Of a DNA stretch of 64,000 nucleotides, positions 1 through 8,673 are shown in pieces (within the stretch, counting starts at the first letter, position 1; every line of letters starts with the position of its first letter). The DNA is from DAOUJI01 sp034422875 (GTDB taxonomy: Bacteria > Chloroflexota > Dehalococcoidia > Lucifugimonadales > JAGWBF01), in the NCBI GenBank assembly GCA_034422875.1, contig DAOUJI010000098.1, positions 1 through 64,000 of the forward strand. Reading direction: 5' to 3'. The notes under the pieces were generated by a model, which did not search any database, was not told the DNA's origin, and worked only from the letters and a program-made list of their open reading frames with translations. The position numbers and the translations under genes were made by a program.

Positions 1-20
1 GAGCAACGGCGGACAGCCTT

Positions 21-2051
21 ATGTTAAGCGGTCGCTATAGATACAGCAGATGGGACGGCTCACAGGACGTCTTCCAGATGGACGCCGACGAGCTCATGGA
101 CCATCTGTCCAACGATGTCCTGGCCGATGGAGACGTGTTCCGCGCCCTGAGAGAGTTGATGCGCCGTGGCATCAAGGACCAGTCCGGACAGCAGATGCCC
201 GGCCTCAGAGACCTGTTGGACCGGCTAAAGGAGCGGCGAAAAGAGCAGCTTCAGCGGTACAACATGGACTCGGTCATGGACGACATCAAAGAACGGCTCA
301 AAGATGTCCTGAAGACCGAACGGGAAGGAATCGGCAAGCGGCTGGATGATGCTGCGGCCAAGGCCAGCGACGCCGAAGGTCCAGAGCGGGCCGAGATGGA
401 GCAGCTGACCAAACTCCTGGAACAGCGGGCCCGCCGTAACCTGGAAAAGCTGGATGCCCTGCCCGACAGCGCCGGAGGAGCCATACGGGAGCTCATGGAG
501 TACGACTTCATGGACCCCGAAGCCCAGCGCAAGTTCCAGGAACTCCTGGACATGCTCCAGAGCCAGATGGCCCAGAACCTGTCCCAGGACATCATGCAGC
601 GGCTGAAGGACATGACGCCCGACGACATGGCCGCCATGCAGGACATGCTGAGCCAGCTGAACCAGATGCTCCAGGACCACGCCAATGGACTGCAGCCCGA
701 TTTCGACGGGTTCATGCAGCAGTACGGCTCCATGTTCGGCCCAAACCCGCCACAGACCCTTGAAGAGCTCATGGAGCACATGGTCCAGCAGATGGCACAG
801 ATGCAATCGATGATGGACAGCATGTCCCCAGAGGCTCGGCGGGAGCTTGAAGAGGCCTTGAACTCCGTCCTCGACCCCGAAACCCAACGTCAGATGGCCC
901 AGCTTGCCTCGCTGATGGAGCAACTGATGCCCATGGACGAGCTGCGACGCCAGTATCCATTCCTGGGAGACGAGAGCCTGACCTTCGACCAGGCCATGGA
1001 GTTGATGTCTGACCTACAGAGCATGGACGAACTGGAACGGGCCATCAGGCAGACAATGCGGTCAGGAAACCCGGACGATCTGGACCCCCAGCAACTGGAG
1101 GACCAACTTGGTGAAGAGGCCCGCCAGGCTTGGGAGCAGCTCCAAAAGCTTATGGAGCAACTCAAGGAAGCGGGCTACATCACCGACAGCGGTAGGCCCG
1201 ACCTCACCGCTAAGGCGATACGGCGCATCGGGCAAAGGGCGCTGAAAGAGGTCTTCGTCAACCTGAAAAAGGACCGCATGGGCAACCACGAGCTTGACAG
1301 CCGGGGCGGAGGCGGGGACACCATCACCGAGACCAAGACCTACGAGTTTGGCGACCCCTTCCAACTGGACCTGAACACCACAGTCAAGAACGCCATCACC
1401 CGGACGGGTCCGGACCTGCCCGTGAAGCTGACTCCTGAAGACTTCGAGATATACCGTAACGAGCACATGACCAAAGCCGCCACCGTCGTGCTTCTCGACC
1501 AGAGCCGGTCTATGGGCCTTTTCGGCAGTTTCCAAGCCGCCAAGAAGGTGGCTATGGCCCTCTTTGCCCTCATCCACAGTCAGTTCCCCAGGGACAACCT
1601 ATACGTGGTGGGATTCTCCGACTACGCGGTGGAAATCAAGGAGGAGGAGCTCGCCAAGTCCAACTGGAATTCCTGGGTCTCCGGCACGAACATCCACCAC
1701 GCGCTGATGCTCTCCCGAAAGCTGCTATCCAAAGAAAAGGGCGGTTCGCGCCAGATACTGTTAATAACCGACGGGGAACCCACTGCGTACCTGGAGGGCA
1801 ACCAGTCCCTGTTTAGCTATCCTCCCAGCTACAAGACCATCATGGAGACACTGAAGGAAGCCCGTAAGTGCACTCAGGAAGGCATCGTCATCAACACCTT
1901 CATGCTGGAGAACAACTACCAGCTGATGGACTTCGTGGACCGTATGACCCGCATCAACCGGGGCCGGGCCTTCTACAGCGCCCCCGACAAGCTGGGCGAG
2001 TTCGTGCTGGTGGACTACGTCAACAACCGCAAGAAGATGGTCTCCCGGTAG
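21..2051 (+). CDS. VWA-domain protein (CoxE / Mg-chelatase-D-like), possibly 5'-truncated by the window
   Basis: The 676-aa product has a long Met/Gln/Glu-rich helical N-terminal two thirds and a C-terminal von Willebrand factor A domain. The VWA metal site is readable as DQSRSMG (about residues 493-499), a later GTN threonine, and ITDGEP. Proteins of this kind usually work with a MoxR-type AAA+ ATPase as a metal-dependent adaptor or chelatase-like complex in the cytosol; the partner ATPase is not visible and may lie just upstream of the window. No stop codon separates position 1 from the ATG at 21 in this frame, so the true start may be earlier. No signal peptide or membrane segment is seen. 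Family assignment is secure; the function is unknown. Confidence 0.85.
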   Translation: MLSGRYRYSRWDGSQDVFQMDADELMDHLSNDVLADGDVFRALRELMRRGIKDQSGQQMPGLRDLLDRLKERRKEQLQRYNMDSVMDDIKERLKDVLKTEREGIGKRLDDAAAKASDAEGPERAEMEQLTKLLEQRARRNLEKLDALPDSAGGAIRELMEYDFMDPEAQRKFQELLDMLQSQMAQNLSQDIMQRLKDMTPDDMAAMQDMLSQLNQMLQDHANGLQPDFDGFMQQYGSMFGPNPPQTLEELMEHMVQQMAQMQSMMDSMSPEARRELEEALNSVLDPETQRQMAQLASLMEQLMPMDELRRQYPFLGDESLTFDQAMELMSDLQSMDELERAIRQTMRSGNPDDLDPQQLEDQLGEEARQAWEQLQKLMEQLKEAGYITDSGRPDLTAKAIRRIGQRALKEVFVNLKKDRMGNHELDSRGGGGDTITETKTYEFGDPFQLDLNTTVKNAITRTGPDLPVKLTPEDFEIYRNEHMTKAATVVLLDQSRSMGLFGSFQAAKKVAMALFALIHSQFPRDNLYVVGFSDYAVEIKEEELAKSNWNSWVSGTNIHHALMLSRKLLSKEKGGSRQILLITDGEPTAYLEGNQSLFSYPPSYKTIMETLKEARKCTQEGIVINTFMLENNYQLMDFVDRMTRINRGRAFYSAPDKLGEFVLVDYVNNRKKMVSR

Positions 2052-2114
2052 CCGCTCTGATTATCCTGACATTCTTCCCTTGACACACGACATCTGGACG
2101 TCCAGTATGTCTGT

Positions 2115-2453
2115 ATGAGTGAACTTGACGAACTGAAGACCACGGTAGCCAGGCATGACCAAGAGTTGCGAGCTCTGGCGGGCATCGTGAGTCAAGGCTT
2201 CGAGACCTTGACGGAGTTAATGGTTGTGAGTTTCAAGTCCCTAGAGACCAGGTTCCAGTCTCTAGAGACCAGGTTCCAGTCTCTGGAAACCAGGTTCCAG
2301 TCTCTGGAAACCAGGTTCCAGTCTCTGGAGACCGGGTTCCAGTCCATAGACGGCAGGTTTCAGTCCCTAGAGACAAAGATGGATAGTCAATACCAAGACC
2401 TACGCAACTTGATAACAAGAACGCAATCAGATAACGGGTCTGAGCCTACCTAG
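2115..2453 (+). CDS. Small coiled-coil protein with FQSLETR heptad repeats
   Basis: A 112-aa product that is almost entirely predicted coiled coil. It starts MSELDELKTTVARHDQELRA, runs through about seven FQSLETR-type heptads (residues about 40-88), and ends in a short polar tail. The repeated heptad is encoded by near-identical 21-bp units, which suggests recent expansion or length variation. It has no membrane segment, unlike the two other small coiled-coil proteins of this window. It lies 63 bases after the VWA gene. A conserved function cannot be named. Repeat-driven proteins can arise as false ORFs, but the clean heptad periodicity and ATG start support a real gene. Confidence 0.6.
   Translation: MSELDELKTTVARHDQELRALAGIVSQGFETLTELMVVSFKSLETRFQSLETRFQSLETRFQSLETRFQSLETGFQSIDGRFQSLETKMDSQYQDLRNLITRTQSDNGSEPT
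2232..2378 (+). repeat. Seven tandem 21-bp repeats coding for heptads
   Basis: Seven consecutive 21-base units with the consensus TTCCAGTCTCTGGAGACCAG plus G. The first and last two units are diverged and the middle four nearly identical. The unit length equals one coiled-coil heptad and keeps frame. There are no spacers, so this is an in-gene minisatellite and not a CRISPR. Confidence 0.93.
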
Positions 2454-2671
2454 ACGCCGATTCCCCGCAAAAGAGCCTCTTTCCTTCCGCGCTCCGAATC
2501 AATCCGTTAACCTCGGTCGATGGTGCCGACAATGGGAGGGAAATAGCATCCGACGCCATTTCATCGCCTACTCGATTTCGGATGGAAGGGCAGCCCGATA
2601 TTTGGTATTCTTTCTATAGAGCAGTGGGCAACGAAACGGAAGTCTTTAATTGCCCTAGTTGAGAGAAGCGA

Positions 2672-3808
2672 ATGAGAGAGACGGTAGAAGAAGCGGCGAG
2701 GTTGCTGGAGCAGGGCGAACCCTGCGTAATGGCCACGGTGGTCCGGACCAAAGGCTCCACGCCTCAGAAGCCCGGCGCCCAGCTGCTGGTGCGTAACGAC
2801 GGCTCCGGCCTGGGAACTCTGGGAGGCGGCTGTGTGGAAGGGGACATCTGGTACGCGGCCAAGGAACTTCTGCGCAAAGGCGGCGGTCCCGAATACAAGG
2901 ACTACCTTCTCAACGAAGACATCGCGGCAAGGGACGGACTGGTCTGCGGCGGCTCCATGTACTTCTTCCTTGAGCCCCTGAGAGGCGGCGAGGACTTCCT
3001 GCCCTACGCCAAGGAGATGATGGAGGCCTACGAGACCGGGCGCCCCGTCAGCGTCGCCATGGTGGTCAGGTCCGACTCGGGCCGCGGCGACATGGGAGCC
3101 AGGCTGATGCTGAGAGACGACGGATCGACTCAGGGTAGCCTGGGCGACGAGGAACTGGACAGCATGGCGCTGGAAGCCGCGCGGCAAGTTGCTGACCTGG
3201 GAAGCAACAAGCACATTCTCACTCACGATGGAGTCGAGATATTCGTCGAGGGAATCACCACGCCTCCAACTCTCGTGTTAGTGGGCGGCGGCCACGTGGC
3301 CAGGGCCACCTACAACCTGGCAGTCATGCTGGGCTACAGGATATACGTAGTGGACGACAGGGCGGAATTCTCCGACCCTGACCGGTTCCCGGACGCATCC
3401 GAAACATTCACAGTCCCCGACTACAGCCACAGCTTCGACGATGTACCGGTGAACGCGAACACATTCATTCTGGTGGCGACGCGGGGCCACTGGTTCGACG
3501 ACGTGGCCCTGGAAGCGGCGGTCAAGACGCCAGCCAAGTACGTCGGGCTGCTGGGCAGCAGGCGCAAGACGATAATGATCTACCAGCGGCTGGTCCAGCT
3601 GGGCATGTCGCCAGACAGGCTCAAGGCGGTGCACGCTCCCGTGGGTCTGGACATCGGCGCCAGGACTCCGGAGGAGTTGGCGGTCAGCATCATGTCCGAA
3701 ATCATCATGTTCCGCCATGACGGCAAAGGCGGGTCGATGAAGATGGAAGAGCGGTATTTTGACCGGGCTGTGGGCAAGGCCCTGGCGGGCCAGACAGCCG
3801 CAGACTAA
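2672..3808 (+). CDS. XdhC/CoxI-family molybdenum-hydroxylase maturation protein
   Basis: The 378-aa product has the XdhC N-terminal domain (EPCVMATVVRTKGSTPQKPG, then GTLGGGCVEGD and the CGG motif of DGLVCGGSM). It also has a C-terminal Rossmann domain beginning near residue 200 with VGGGHVA at about 204-210. The family sulfurates or inserts the Mo cofactor of xanthine-dehydrogenase-type enzymes in the cytosol. The next gene, three bases downstream, is a MobA-like nucleotidyltransferase, a classic partner, so the two are an operon. A candidate client is the large Mo subunit near 57.8-60.1 kb. About 220 bases upstream hold no recognised gene. Confidence 0.92.
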   Translation: MRETVEEAARLLEQGEPCVMATVVRTKGSTPQKPGAQLLVRNDGSGLGTLGGGCVEGDIWYAAKELLRKGGGPEYKDYLLNEDIAARDGLVCGGSMYFFLEPLRGGEDFLPYAKEMMEAYETGRPVSVAMVVRSDSGRGDMGARLMLRDDGSTQGSLGDEELDSMALEAARQVADLGSNKHILTHDGVEIFVEGITTPPTLVLVGGGHVARATYNLAVMLGYRIYVVDDRAEFSDPDRFPDASETFTVPDYSHSFDDVPVNANTFILVATRGHWFDDVALEAAVKTPAKYVGLLGSRRKTIMIYQRLVQLGMSPDRLKAVHAPVGLDIGARTPEELAVSIMSEIIMFRHDGKGGSMKMEERYFDRAVGKALAGQTAAD

Positions 3809-3811
3809 TCC

Positions 3812-4420
3812 GTGCCAAACACAGCCGCCCTTCTCTTGTCGGCGGGCGAGTCCACCCGCATGGGGACACCAAAGGCTCTCCTTGATTGGCATGGGGCCCC
3901 CCTCATCCGGCGGCAGGTGGACGCGCTTATGGAAGCAGGCCTTTCCCCGATAATTGTCGTGCTGGGCCACGCCTATGAAGAGCTGGCTCCCGTAGTTCCC
4001 GATGCCCCAGGGGTGCACACCGTACACAATCCGGACTACAAGAAGGGGAAGACCACGTCGATAAAAGCCGGAGCGAGTGAGCTCCAGAGACATGGACCAG
4101 GCGATTCCCTTCTACTGCTTAACGTAGATCAGCCCCGAACTGCCGACTTGATAAAGCGGGTGGTGGAAGCCCACAACAGCGGAGACTCGCTGGTCACCGT
4201 GCCAACGTGGGGAGGCAAGGGAGGCCACCCTATAGTCCTTTCCGCCAAGCTGCTGGACGAGCTTCTTGAGATTCGCGAGGAAACCCTGGGCGTCAAGGCG
4301 TTGCGCATCCGCCACGAGAGCCACACCCAGAGAGTGGACCTGGGAGACCCCCAAGTGACGCTGGACATGAATACTCCCGAGGACTACCGGAAAGCCCTGG
4401 AAACCATCAACCCTGTTTAG
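3812..4420 (+). CDS. MobA-like nucleotidyltransferase (MocA-type)
   Basis: A 202-aa product with a GT-A-like nucleotide-binding start, ALLLSAGESTRMGTPKALL, which matches the LAAGxSxRMGxxK signature of molybdopterin cytidylyl- or guanylyltransferases. Acidic metal-binding residues appear in LLLLNVDQPR. It most likely makes the cytosine-dinucleotide form of the Mo cofactor for XDH/CO-dehydrogenase-type enzymes. The start is GTG, three bases after the xdhC-family stop, so it is translated from the same transcript. The cofactor specificity (MCD rather than MGD) is inferred from the XdhC neighbour. Confidence 0.88.
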   Translation: MPNTAALLLSAGESTRMGTPKALLDWHGAPLIRRQVDALMEAGLSPIIVVLGHAYEELAPVVPDAPGVHTVHNPDYKKGKTTSIKAGASELQRHGPGDSLLLLNVDQPRTADLIKRVVEAHNSGDSLVTVPTWGGKGGHPIVLSAKLLDELLEIREETLGVKALRIRHESHTQRVDLGDPQVTLDMNTPEDYRKALETINPV

Positions 4421-4494
4421 TGGCACCGCTTTCGGTTAGAATACCCGCGCATTCCCCATTGAATAACTCTAAACCGACCATCCGGAGGGACTTG

Positions 4495-5688
4495 ATGAAG
4501 CCGTTAGAAGGAATACGGGTGCTGGACTTGACCAGAGCGCTGGCCGGCCCCTATTGCTCCATGATGCTGGGTGACTACGGAGCCGACGTGATAAAGATAG
4601 AGGTGCCTGGAAGCGGGGACGACACACGTAAGTGGGGGCCTCCATTCATAGAGGACGAAAGCGCCTACTTCCTGTCCATCAACCGGAACAAGCGCAGCCT
4701 GACCCTGAACTTCCGGCACGAAGAAGGTCCAAAGATATTCCTGGAACTGGCAAAGAACGCCCACATAGTCGTGGAGAACTTCACCCCCGGCGTAACCAGC
4801 AGGCTGGGCATAGACTACGAGACGGTTAAAGCTGTCAACCCCAAGATCGTTTACTGCTCAATATCCGGTTTCGGTCAGACCGGGCCCTATCGCACCAAAT
4901 CGGCGTATGACCAGGTCATGCAGGGCATCGGCGGCATCATGAGCCTCACCGGCGAGCCGGGAGGAGCGCCCACCAAGATGGGAATAGCCCTCACGGACAT
5001 CGGAGCTGGCATGATGGGGGCCTACGCCGTCATGACCGCCCTGTTCCACCAATCTCTGCACGGACTGGACGAAGGCCAGTACATCGACGTGTCCATGCTC
5101 GATCTCCAGGTAGCGTGGCTGACCTATATGGCAGGCTACTATTTCGCCACAGGTGAGAACCCGGAAAAGGTCGGGGCGGCCCATCCCACCCTGGTACCCT
5201 ACCAGGCCTTCCAGTGCCAGGGAGGCAAGTTCATCAATATTGCCGTTGGGTCAGACCGCCTCTGGGAACGGTTTTGCAAGGCTATGAACAGGGAAGACCT
5301 GTTCGACCATCCTGACTACCGCCAGAACGGCGACAGGGTGAGGAACCGTTCCCAATTAGTGGCCTTGCTCCAGGAAGAGTTCGAGAAACGGCCCGTCGAC
5401 GAGTGGGTGAAAACGCTGGAAGAGGGCGGAGTCCCCTGCGGACCCATCAACGAGGTCAGCGATGTATTCACCGACCCGCAAGTCCTGCACCGGGAGATGC
5501 TGCAAGAAGCGCCGCATGCCAGCCTCGGAACAGTGAAGGTCGCAGGCATACCCATCAAGTTCTCCGACACCCCGGGAAGCGTCGAACGGGGCGCCCCCGT
5601 ACTCGGTCAGCACAACTCGGAGATACTATCGGAGTTGGGCTACACCGAGGGTGACGTCGCCCGCCTCAAGGAGGAAGGGGCCATTTAG
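4495..5688 (+). CDS. CaiB/BaiF family CoA transferase (class III)
   Basis: A 397-aa product with typical family landmarks: VLDLTRALAGPYCSMMLGDYGADVIKIE at the N-terminus, NRNKRSLTLN, VENFTPG, and an invariant aspartate in MGIALTDIGAG that carries the acyl intermediate in characterised members. It moves CoA between carboxylic acids in the cytosol; the substrate cannot be read from sequence. I chose the ATG at 4495 because GGAGGG sits eight bases upstream. The frame stays open back to 4420, but that extension has no family similarity. Such enzymes are often multiplied in Dehalococcoidia-type marine Chloroflexota. Confidence 0.93.
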   Translation: MKPLEGIRVLDLTRALAGPYCSMMLGDYGADVIKIEVPGSGDDTRKWGPPFIEDESAYFLSINRNKRSLTLNFRHEEGPKIFLELAKNAHIVVENFTPGVTSRLGIDYETVKAVNPKIVYCSISGFGQTGPYRTKSAYDQVMQGIGGIMSLTGEPGGAPTKMGIALTDIGAGMMGAYAVMTALFHQSLHGLDEGQYIDVSMLDLQVAWLTYMAGYYFATGENPEKVGAAHPTLVPYQAFQCQGGKFINIAVGSDRLWERFCKAMNREDLFDHPDYRQNGDRVRNRSQLVALLQEEFEKRPVDEWVKTLEEGGVPCGPINEVSDVFTDPQVLHREMLQEAPHASLGTVKVAGIPIKFSDTPGSVERGAPVLGQHNSEILSELGYTEGDVARLKEEGAI

Positions 5689-5769
5689 GGCACCGGAACA
5701 TTATCCCGAGGGTCAAGGCCTGTTCAGTATTAGGTGACCGTCCTGTCTGAGACGGCTGTTAGAGAATCC

Positions 5770-6726
5770 ATGACCAACGACAAGACCCGCCGCCAACCAA
5801 CACCGTTCGCGAACTCATTGAGAAGGCACATGGATGAGTGGCGTGAAGACGTTGGCAACCGTCGTCGCTCGTGGGCCAAGTGGACCGACGGCATCTATCA
5901 CAACTACCGCACTTTAGCGGAGAAGTCTGTACGAGCCGACTTTGTGAAGCTCCACGACCATCTGGCCAATACACTAAGTTCCCAGGCGTTCGCGTTCAAC
6001 CTCTTTCTGCCTTTTCGAGAAGGAAGTAAGGAGAGATTGTCCGAGCGTTTCAGCCAGATGGTCGGCACTAGGCTGACCATCGACCAAGTACGCTTCGAGT
6101 GGGTGCCGCCCGGCGGATTGCTCGGCGAGTTGGATGGCGAACGTCCCGTCGGCAACGAGACGGCAACAGGGGTCGACGTGGCACTGTGGGGTTGGCTAGA
6201 GAACCGCCGCCGCGCCGCGGTCCTGGTAGAGGTCAAGCTGAGCGAGGGCAAGTTCACACATTGCTGCGGGCGTACCAGCAAAGGAAATCGGCGTAAGGAC
6301 GTCTGTAACTCTGCGACGCTATTCCTGGATGATCCCAACGCCTGTTACCTCCGGAGGCCGTTGAGAAAGAATCGAGACCGACGCTATTGGGAGATATTTT
6401 CAGGCAGCCACGGCAGCGTTCGTGATGCCTTCCCCCACGCTGACCTTGATGGTCCTTGCCCATTCGCTTACGACATGCAGCAACCCATGAGGAACCTCGC
6501 CATAGCCCAGGGTCTCGAACAAGAGGACATAGTAGAGAATGCTTGGTTCGCACTCTGCGCGCACGACGAAAATCCGGATATCGCCGAGCATTGGGCTAAC
6601 TGGAAGGGGCTCCTACCCGACCCGTCCATGGCTCCCTTGATCCCGGCTTCGGAGATCGTTGCTATCGGTGAGGCTGATGGGTTGAAGGACTGGGCCGCTT
6701 ACATGCGTGCACGATACCGTCTGTAG
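5770..6726 (+). CDS. PD-(D/E)XK nuclease-like protein (PGN_0703-like), first of a pair
   Basis: A 318-aa product with a restriction-endonuclease-like core: D136 in TGVDVAL, then E154-V-K156 in VLVEVKLSE, which fits the D-(E)xK metal site. A cysteine and aromatic rich segment follows (CC near residue 164, VCNSATLF, then RRYWEIF), and it resembles from memory the PGN_0703-type predicted nucleases. An alternative GTG at 5734 would add 12 residues. The stop is 16 bases before the next gene, also nuclease-like, so the two probably form one unit. A role in defence or DNA repair is inferred. Confidence 0.65.
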   Translation: MTNDKTRRQPTPFANSLRRHMDEWREDVGNRRRSWAKWTDGIYHNYRTLAEKSVRADFVKLHDHLANTLSSQAFAFNLFLPFREGSKERLSERFSQMVGTRLTIDQVRFEWVPPGGLLGELDGERPVGNETATGVDVALWGWLENRRRAAVLVEVKLSEGKFTHCCGRTSKGNRRKDVCNSATLFLDDPNACYLRRPLRKNRDRRYWEIFSGSHGSVRDAFPHADLDGPCPFAYDMQQPMRNLAIAQGLEQEDIVENAWFALCAHDENPDIAEHWANWKGLLPDPSMAPLIPASEIVAIGEADGLKDWAAYMRARYRL

Positions 6727-6742
6727 GAGAATCACGATAACG

Positions 6743-7693
6743 ATGCCAACGATCTCTTATAAACGCGCTCCCTCTAAGGGGTTGCAGGAGCTCCTGAAGC
6801 CAGGAAGGTTCTTGGCACCGCTGGTAGACCTCAACAAGCGGAAAGTCGGAGGCCACGAACACGACATGCATTTCGGAGTCGGTGACAAGGTTCATGGATA
6901 TCGTGGCCTGACGAGAGTACTGACCGCTAGAAGGCTCCAGAATGGGTCTATAAGGATTACTGCCGATAAGAAGTATACTAGCCAGTCATGTGCAGCTAAC
7001 CTCTTTAGGAAATGGAATACCGATGAGGCTGGCTTCAAGGGTACTCTAGATGCCTATCTGAATGACGTAGAGGTCAAACCACGATTCACCGAAGGAGAGG
7101 GTGCTGTCCAATCGCTATGGTCCCGAGTAACGGAGCCATGGACCCCATTTGACCGCGAGGCCGCACTGGGTTTCCAGTCGGAGGCAGATCGGAAGAAGGC
7201 GAGGATGCCACCAAGAGTAAAAGACGCCCTAGATGTCCTCACCTGCCTCTATAAACGCCACACGGAAGCTGGGAAGCGATGGAGTAAGCCCAAAGCGACT
7301 GGCACCGAACTCGACCAACTTTCTGTCGACGGGAGTGGTCGGCTGGTGCTTCTGGAACTCAAAGATGCGTCCAAACGCACCCACGAAGTCTATTATTCAC
7401 CGTTCCAACTGTTGCAGTATGTCTGGGAGTGGCACAACGCGCTTGAAATGGTGCGAGACGACCTGCAGAAGCTGATTTCAGCTCGCGTGGCCGTGGGTCT
7501 GACACCTCCCAAAGTTCCCCAGCTCACCGGAGACATACGGGCCGCGATCGGTTTTGGCCCCGACTGTCGCACTCCTGAGATGAAGTGCCGCTACGACATG
7601 GTGCTGAAAATCGTCAACCAACACCTTCCGCCGGGCATGGCCGACATCGAGACGTGGGAGCATCCAACAACCGGGCCACAACAAGTGGCATGA
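6743..7693 (+). CDS. PD-(D/E)XK-like hypothetical protein, second of a pair
   Basis: A 316-aa product that I do not recognise as a named family. It has a nuclease-like pattern: E189 and D191 in GTELDQLSVD, then E205-L-K207 in LVLLELKDASKR, followed by an aromatic helix, PFQLLQYVWEWH. This is the layout of PD-(D/E)XK folds. The ATG at 6743 is preceded by AGGAGA at 6726-6731. A longer start at 6707 would overlap the previous gene and was not chosen. Base usage is more AT-rich than the flanking metabolic genes. Together with the preceding gene it makes a self-contained accessory cassette between CaiB and the SDR. Confidence 0.55.
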   Translation: MPTISYKRAPSKGLQELLKPGRFLAPLVDLNKRKVGGHEHDMHFGVGDKVHGYRGLTRVLTARRLQNGSIRITADKKYTSQSCAANLFRKWNTDEAGFKGTLDAYLNDVEVKPRFTEGEGAVQSLWSRVTEPWTPFDREAALGFQSEADRKKARMPPRVKDALDVLTCLYKRHTEAGKRWSKPKATGTELDQLSVDGSGRLVLLELKDASKRTHEVYYSPFQLLQYVWEWHNALEMVRDDLQKLISARVAVGLTPPKVPQLTGDIRAAIGFGPDCRTPEMKCRYDMVLKIVNQHLPPGMADIETWEHPTTGPQQVA

Positions 7694-7868
7694 GTACAAA
7701 ACGTTTCCGGATTATGGCCTGCCCGGGATGATAGCGGAAACGAACTTACTCTCGCTATGAAAAGAACCCTGCCCAGAGACCACACCCTATTGTCTGCTTA
7801 CGTCTCCGCCATTATGATTGGGACGGCTTGAAGCCACTGGAACTGGATTAGAGGCTGGTAACCGCTTA

Positions 7869-8654
7869 ATGGACCTGGGTCTACTGGACAGGGTTGCTAT
7901 AGTGGTCAATTCCAGCGATGGAATTGGCCGAGAAACGGCTCTTTCTCTCGCCCGAGAGGGAGTCAACCTGACCATAGTGTCCGACCACGAAGACGAATTG
8001 CGTCATACAGAACGGGAAATCTCAAGGGTCAGTTCCCAGCACAAGGTGCTGGCCGTACCGGGAGATACGCTCAGTTCCAACGGCGTAAGGCGAATAGTCA
8101 GAGGCACACACAACAGGTTTGGACGCATCGACATACTGGTCAACAGCATCGGACAACAGCCCACCAAAGCCCCCTCCCTAATGGATGACCAGGAATGGGA
8201 GGACTCCCTTCAGCATAATTTCCTGAGCGTCGTCCGCATGTGCCGCGAGGTCATGCCCTACATGCAACAACAACAATGGGGAAGAATCATCAATCCTCTG
8301 TCCGCACCCGTGGGCCGCTCCTTCAAAGGCCGGGTCCTCTCCATATCCAACCCCACCGCCGTGTTGGGGTATTCCAAGATGCTGGCCGTGGAACTGGCCG
8401 CCTACAACATCACCGTGAACTCGGTGATGGCCGGAATGATAGACATAGAACCGTTAACCCCCTTCTACGAGGAGGCAGCCAACGACCAGGGAGCTTCTCT
8501 ATCCGAAATCGTGAAGTCAGACATCCCTATGCACCGCATGGGGAAGCCTGGCGAGATGGCCGACCTTATAACCTTCCTGGCTTCGGAACGCTCCAGTTAC
8601 ATCACTGGAGCAACGGTCCCGGTAGACGGCGGAGCCGTCCAGTTCCCCATCTAG
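7869..8654 (+). CDS. SDR-fold protein with degenerate active site
   Basis: A 261-aa short-chain dehydrogenase fold. The N-terminal glycine motif reads SSDGIG instead of TGxxxGIG, followed by ILVNSIG (in place of NNAG) and a normal C-terminal end, ITGATVPVDGGAVQ. Aligned by hand to FabG-type SDRs, the catalytic Tyr position is S158 and the Lys position is P162 within GRVLSISNPTAV. The YxxxK pair is therefore absent, although Y168-S-K170 lies just downstream with the wrong spacing. It may be a pseudoenzyme or have shifted chemistry. It lies 19 bases before the M24 peptidase gene, so the two are likely co-transcribed. ATG 7869 was chosen over an open upstream extension to 7818. Confidence 0.8.
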   Translation: MDLGLLDRVAIVVNSSDGIGRETALSLAREGVNLTIVSDHEDELRHTEREISRVSSQHKVLAVPGDTLSSNGVRRIVRGTHNRFGRIDILVNSIGQQPTKAPSLMDDQEWEDSLQHNFLSVVRMCREVMPYMQQQQWGRIINPLSAPVGRSFKGRVLSISNPTAVLGYSKMLAVELAAYNITVNSVMAGMIDIEPLTPFYEEAANDQGASLSEIVKSDIPMHRMGKPGEMADLITFLASERSSYITGATVPVDGGAVQFPI

Positions 8655-8673
8655 TCAGACCTGAAGAGGAGCA

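Noticed and set aside
225..923. Long antisense reading frame under the VWA gene
   Set aside because: It is a mirror of the GC-biased codons of the VWA gene, with no recognisable motif.
2232..2378. CRISPR-like array
   Set aside because: Units are contiguous with no spacers and encode heptads in frame.
7694..7868. tRNA or riboswitch in the gap before the degenerate SDR
   Set aside because: No cloverleaf or known riboswitch motif could be read.
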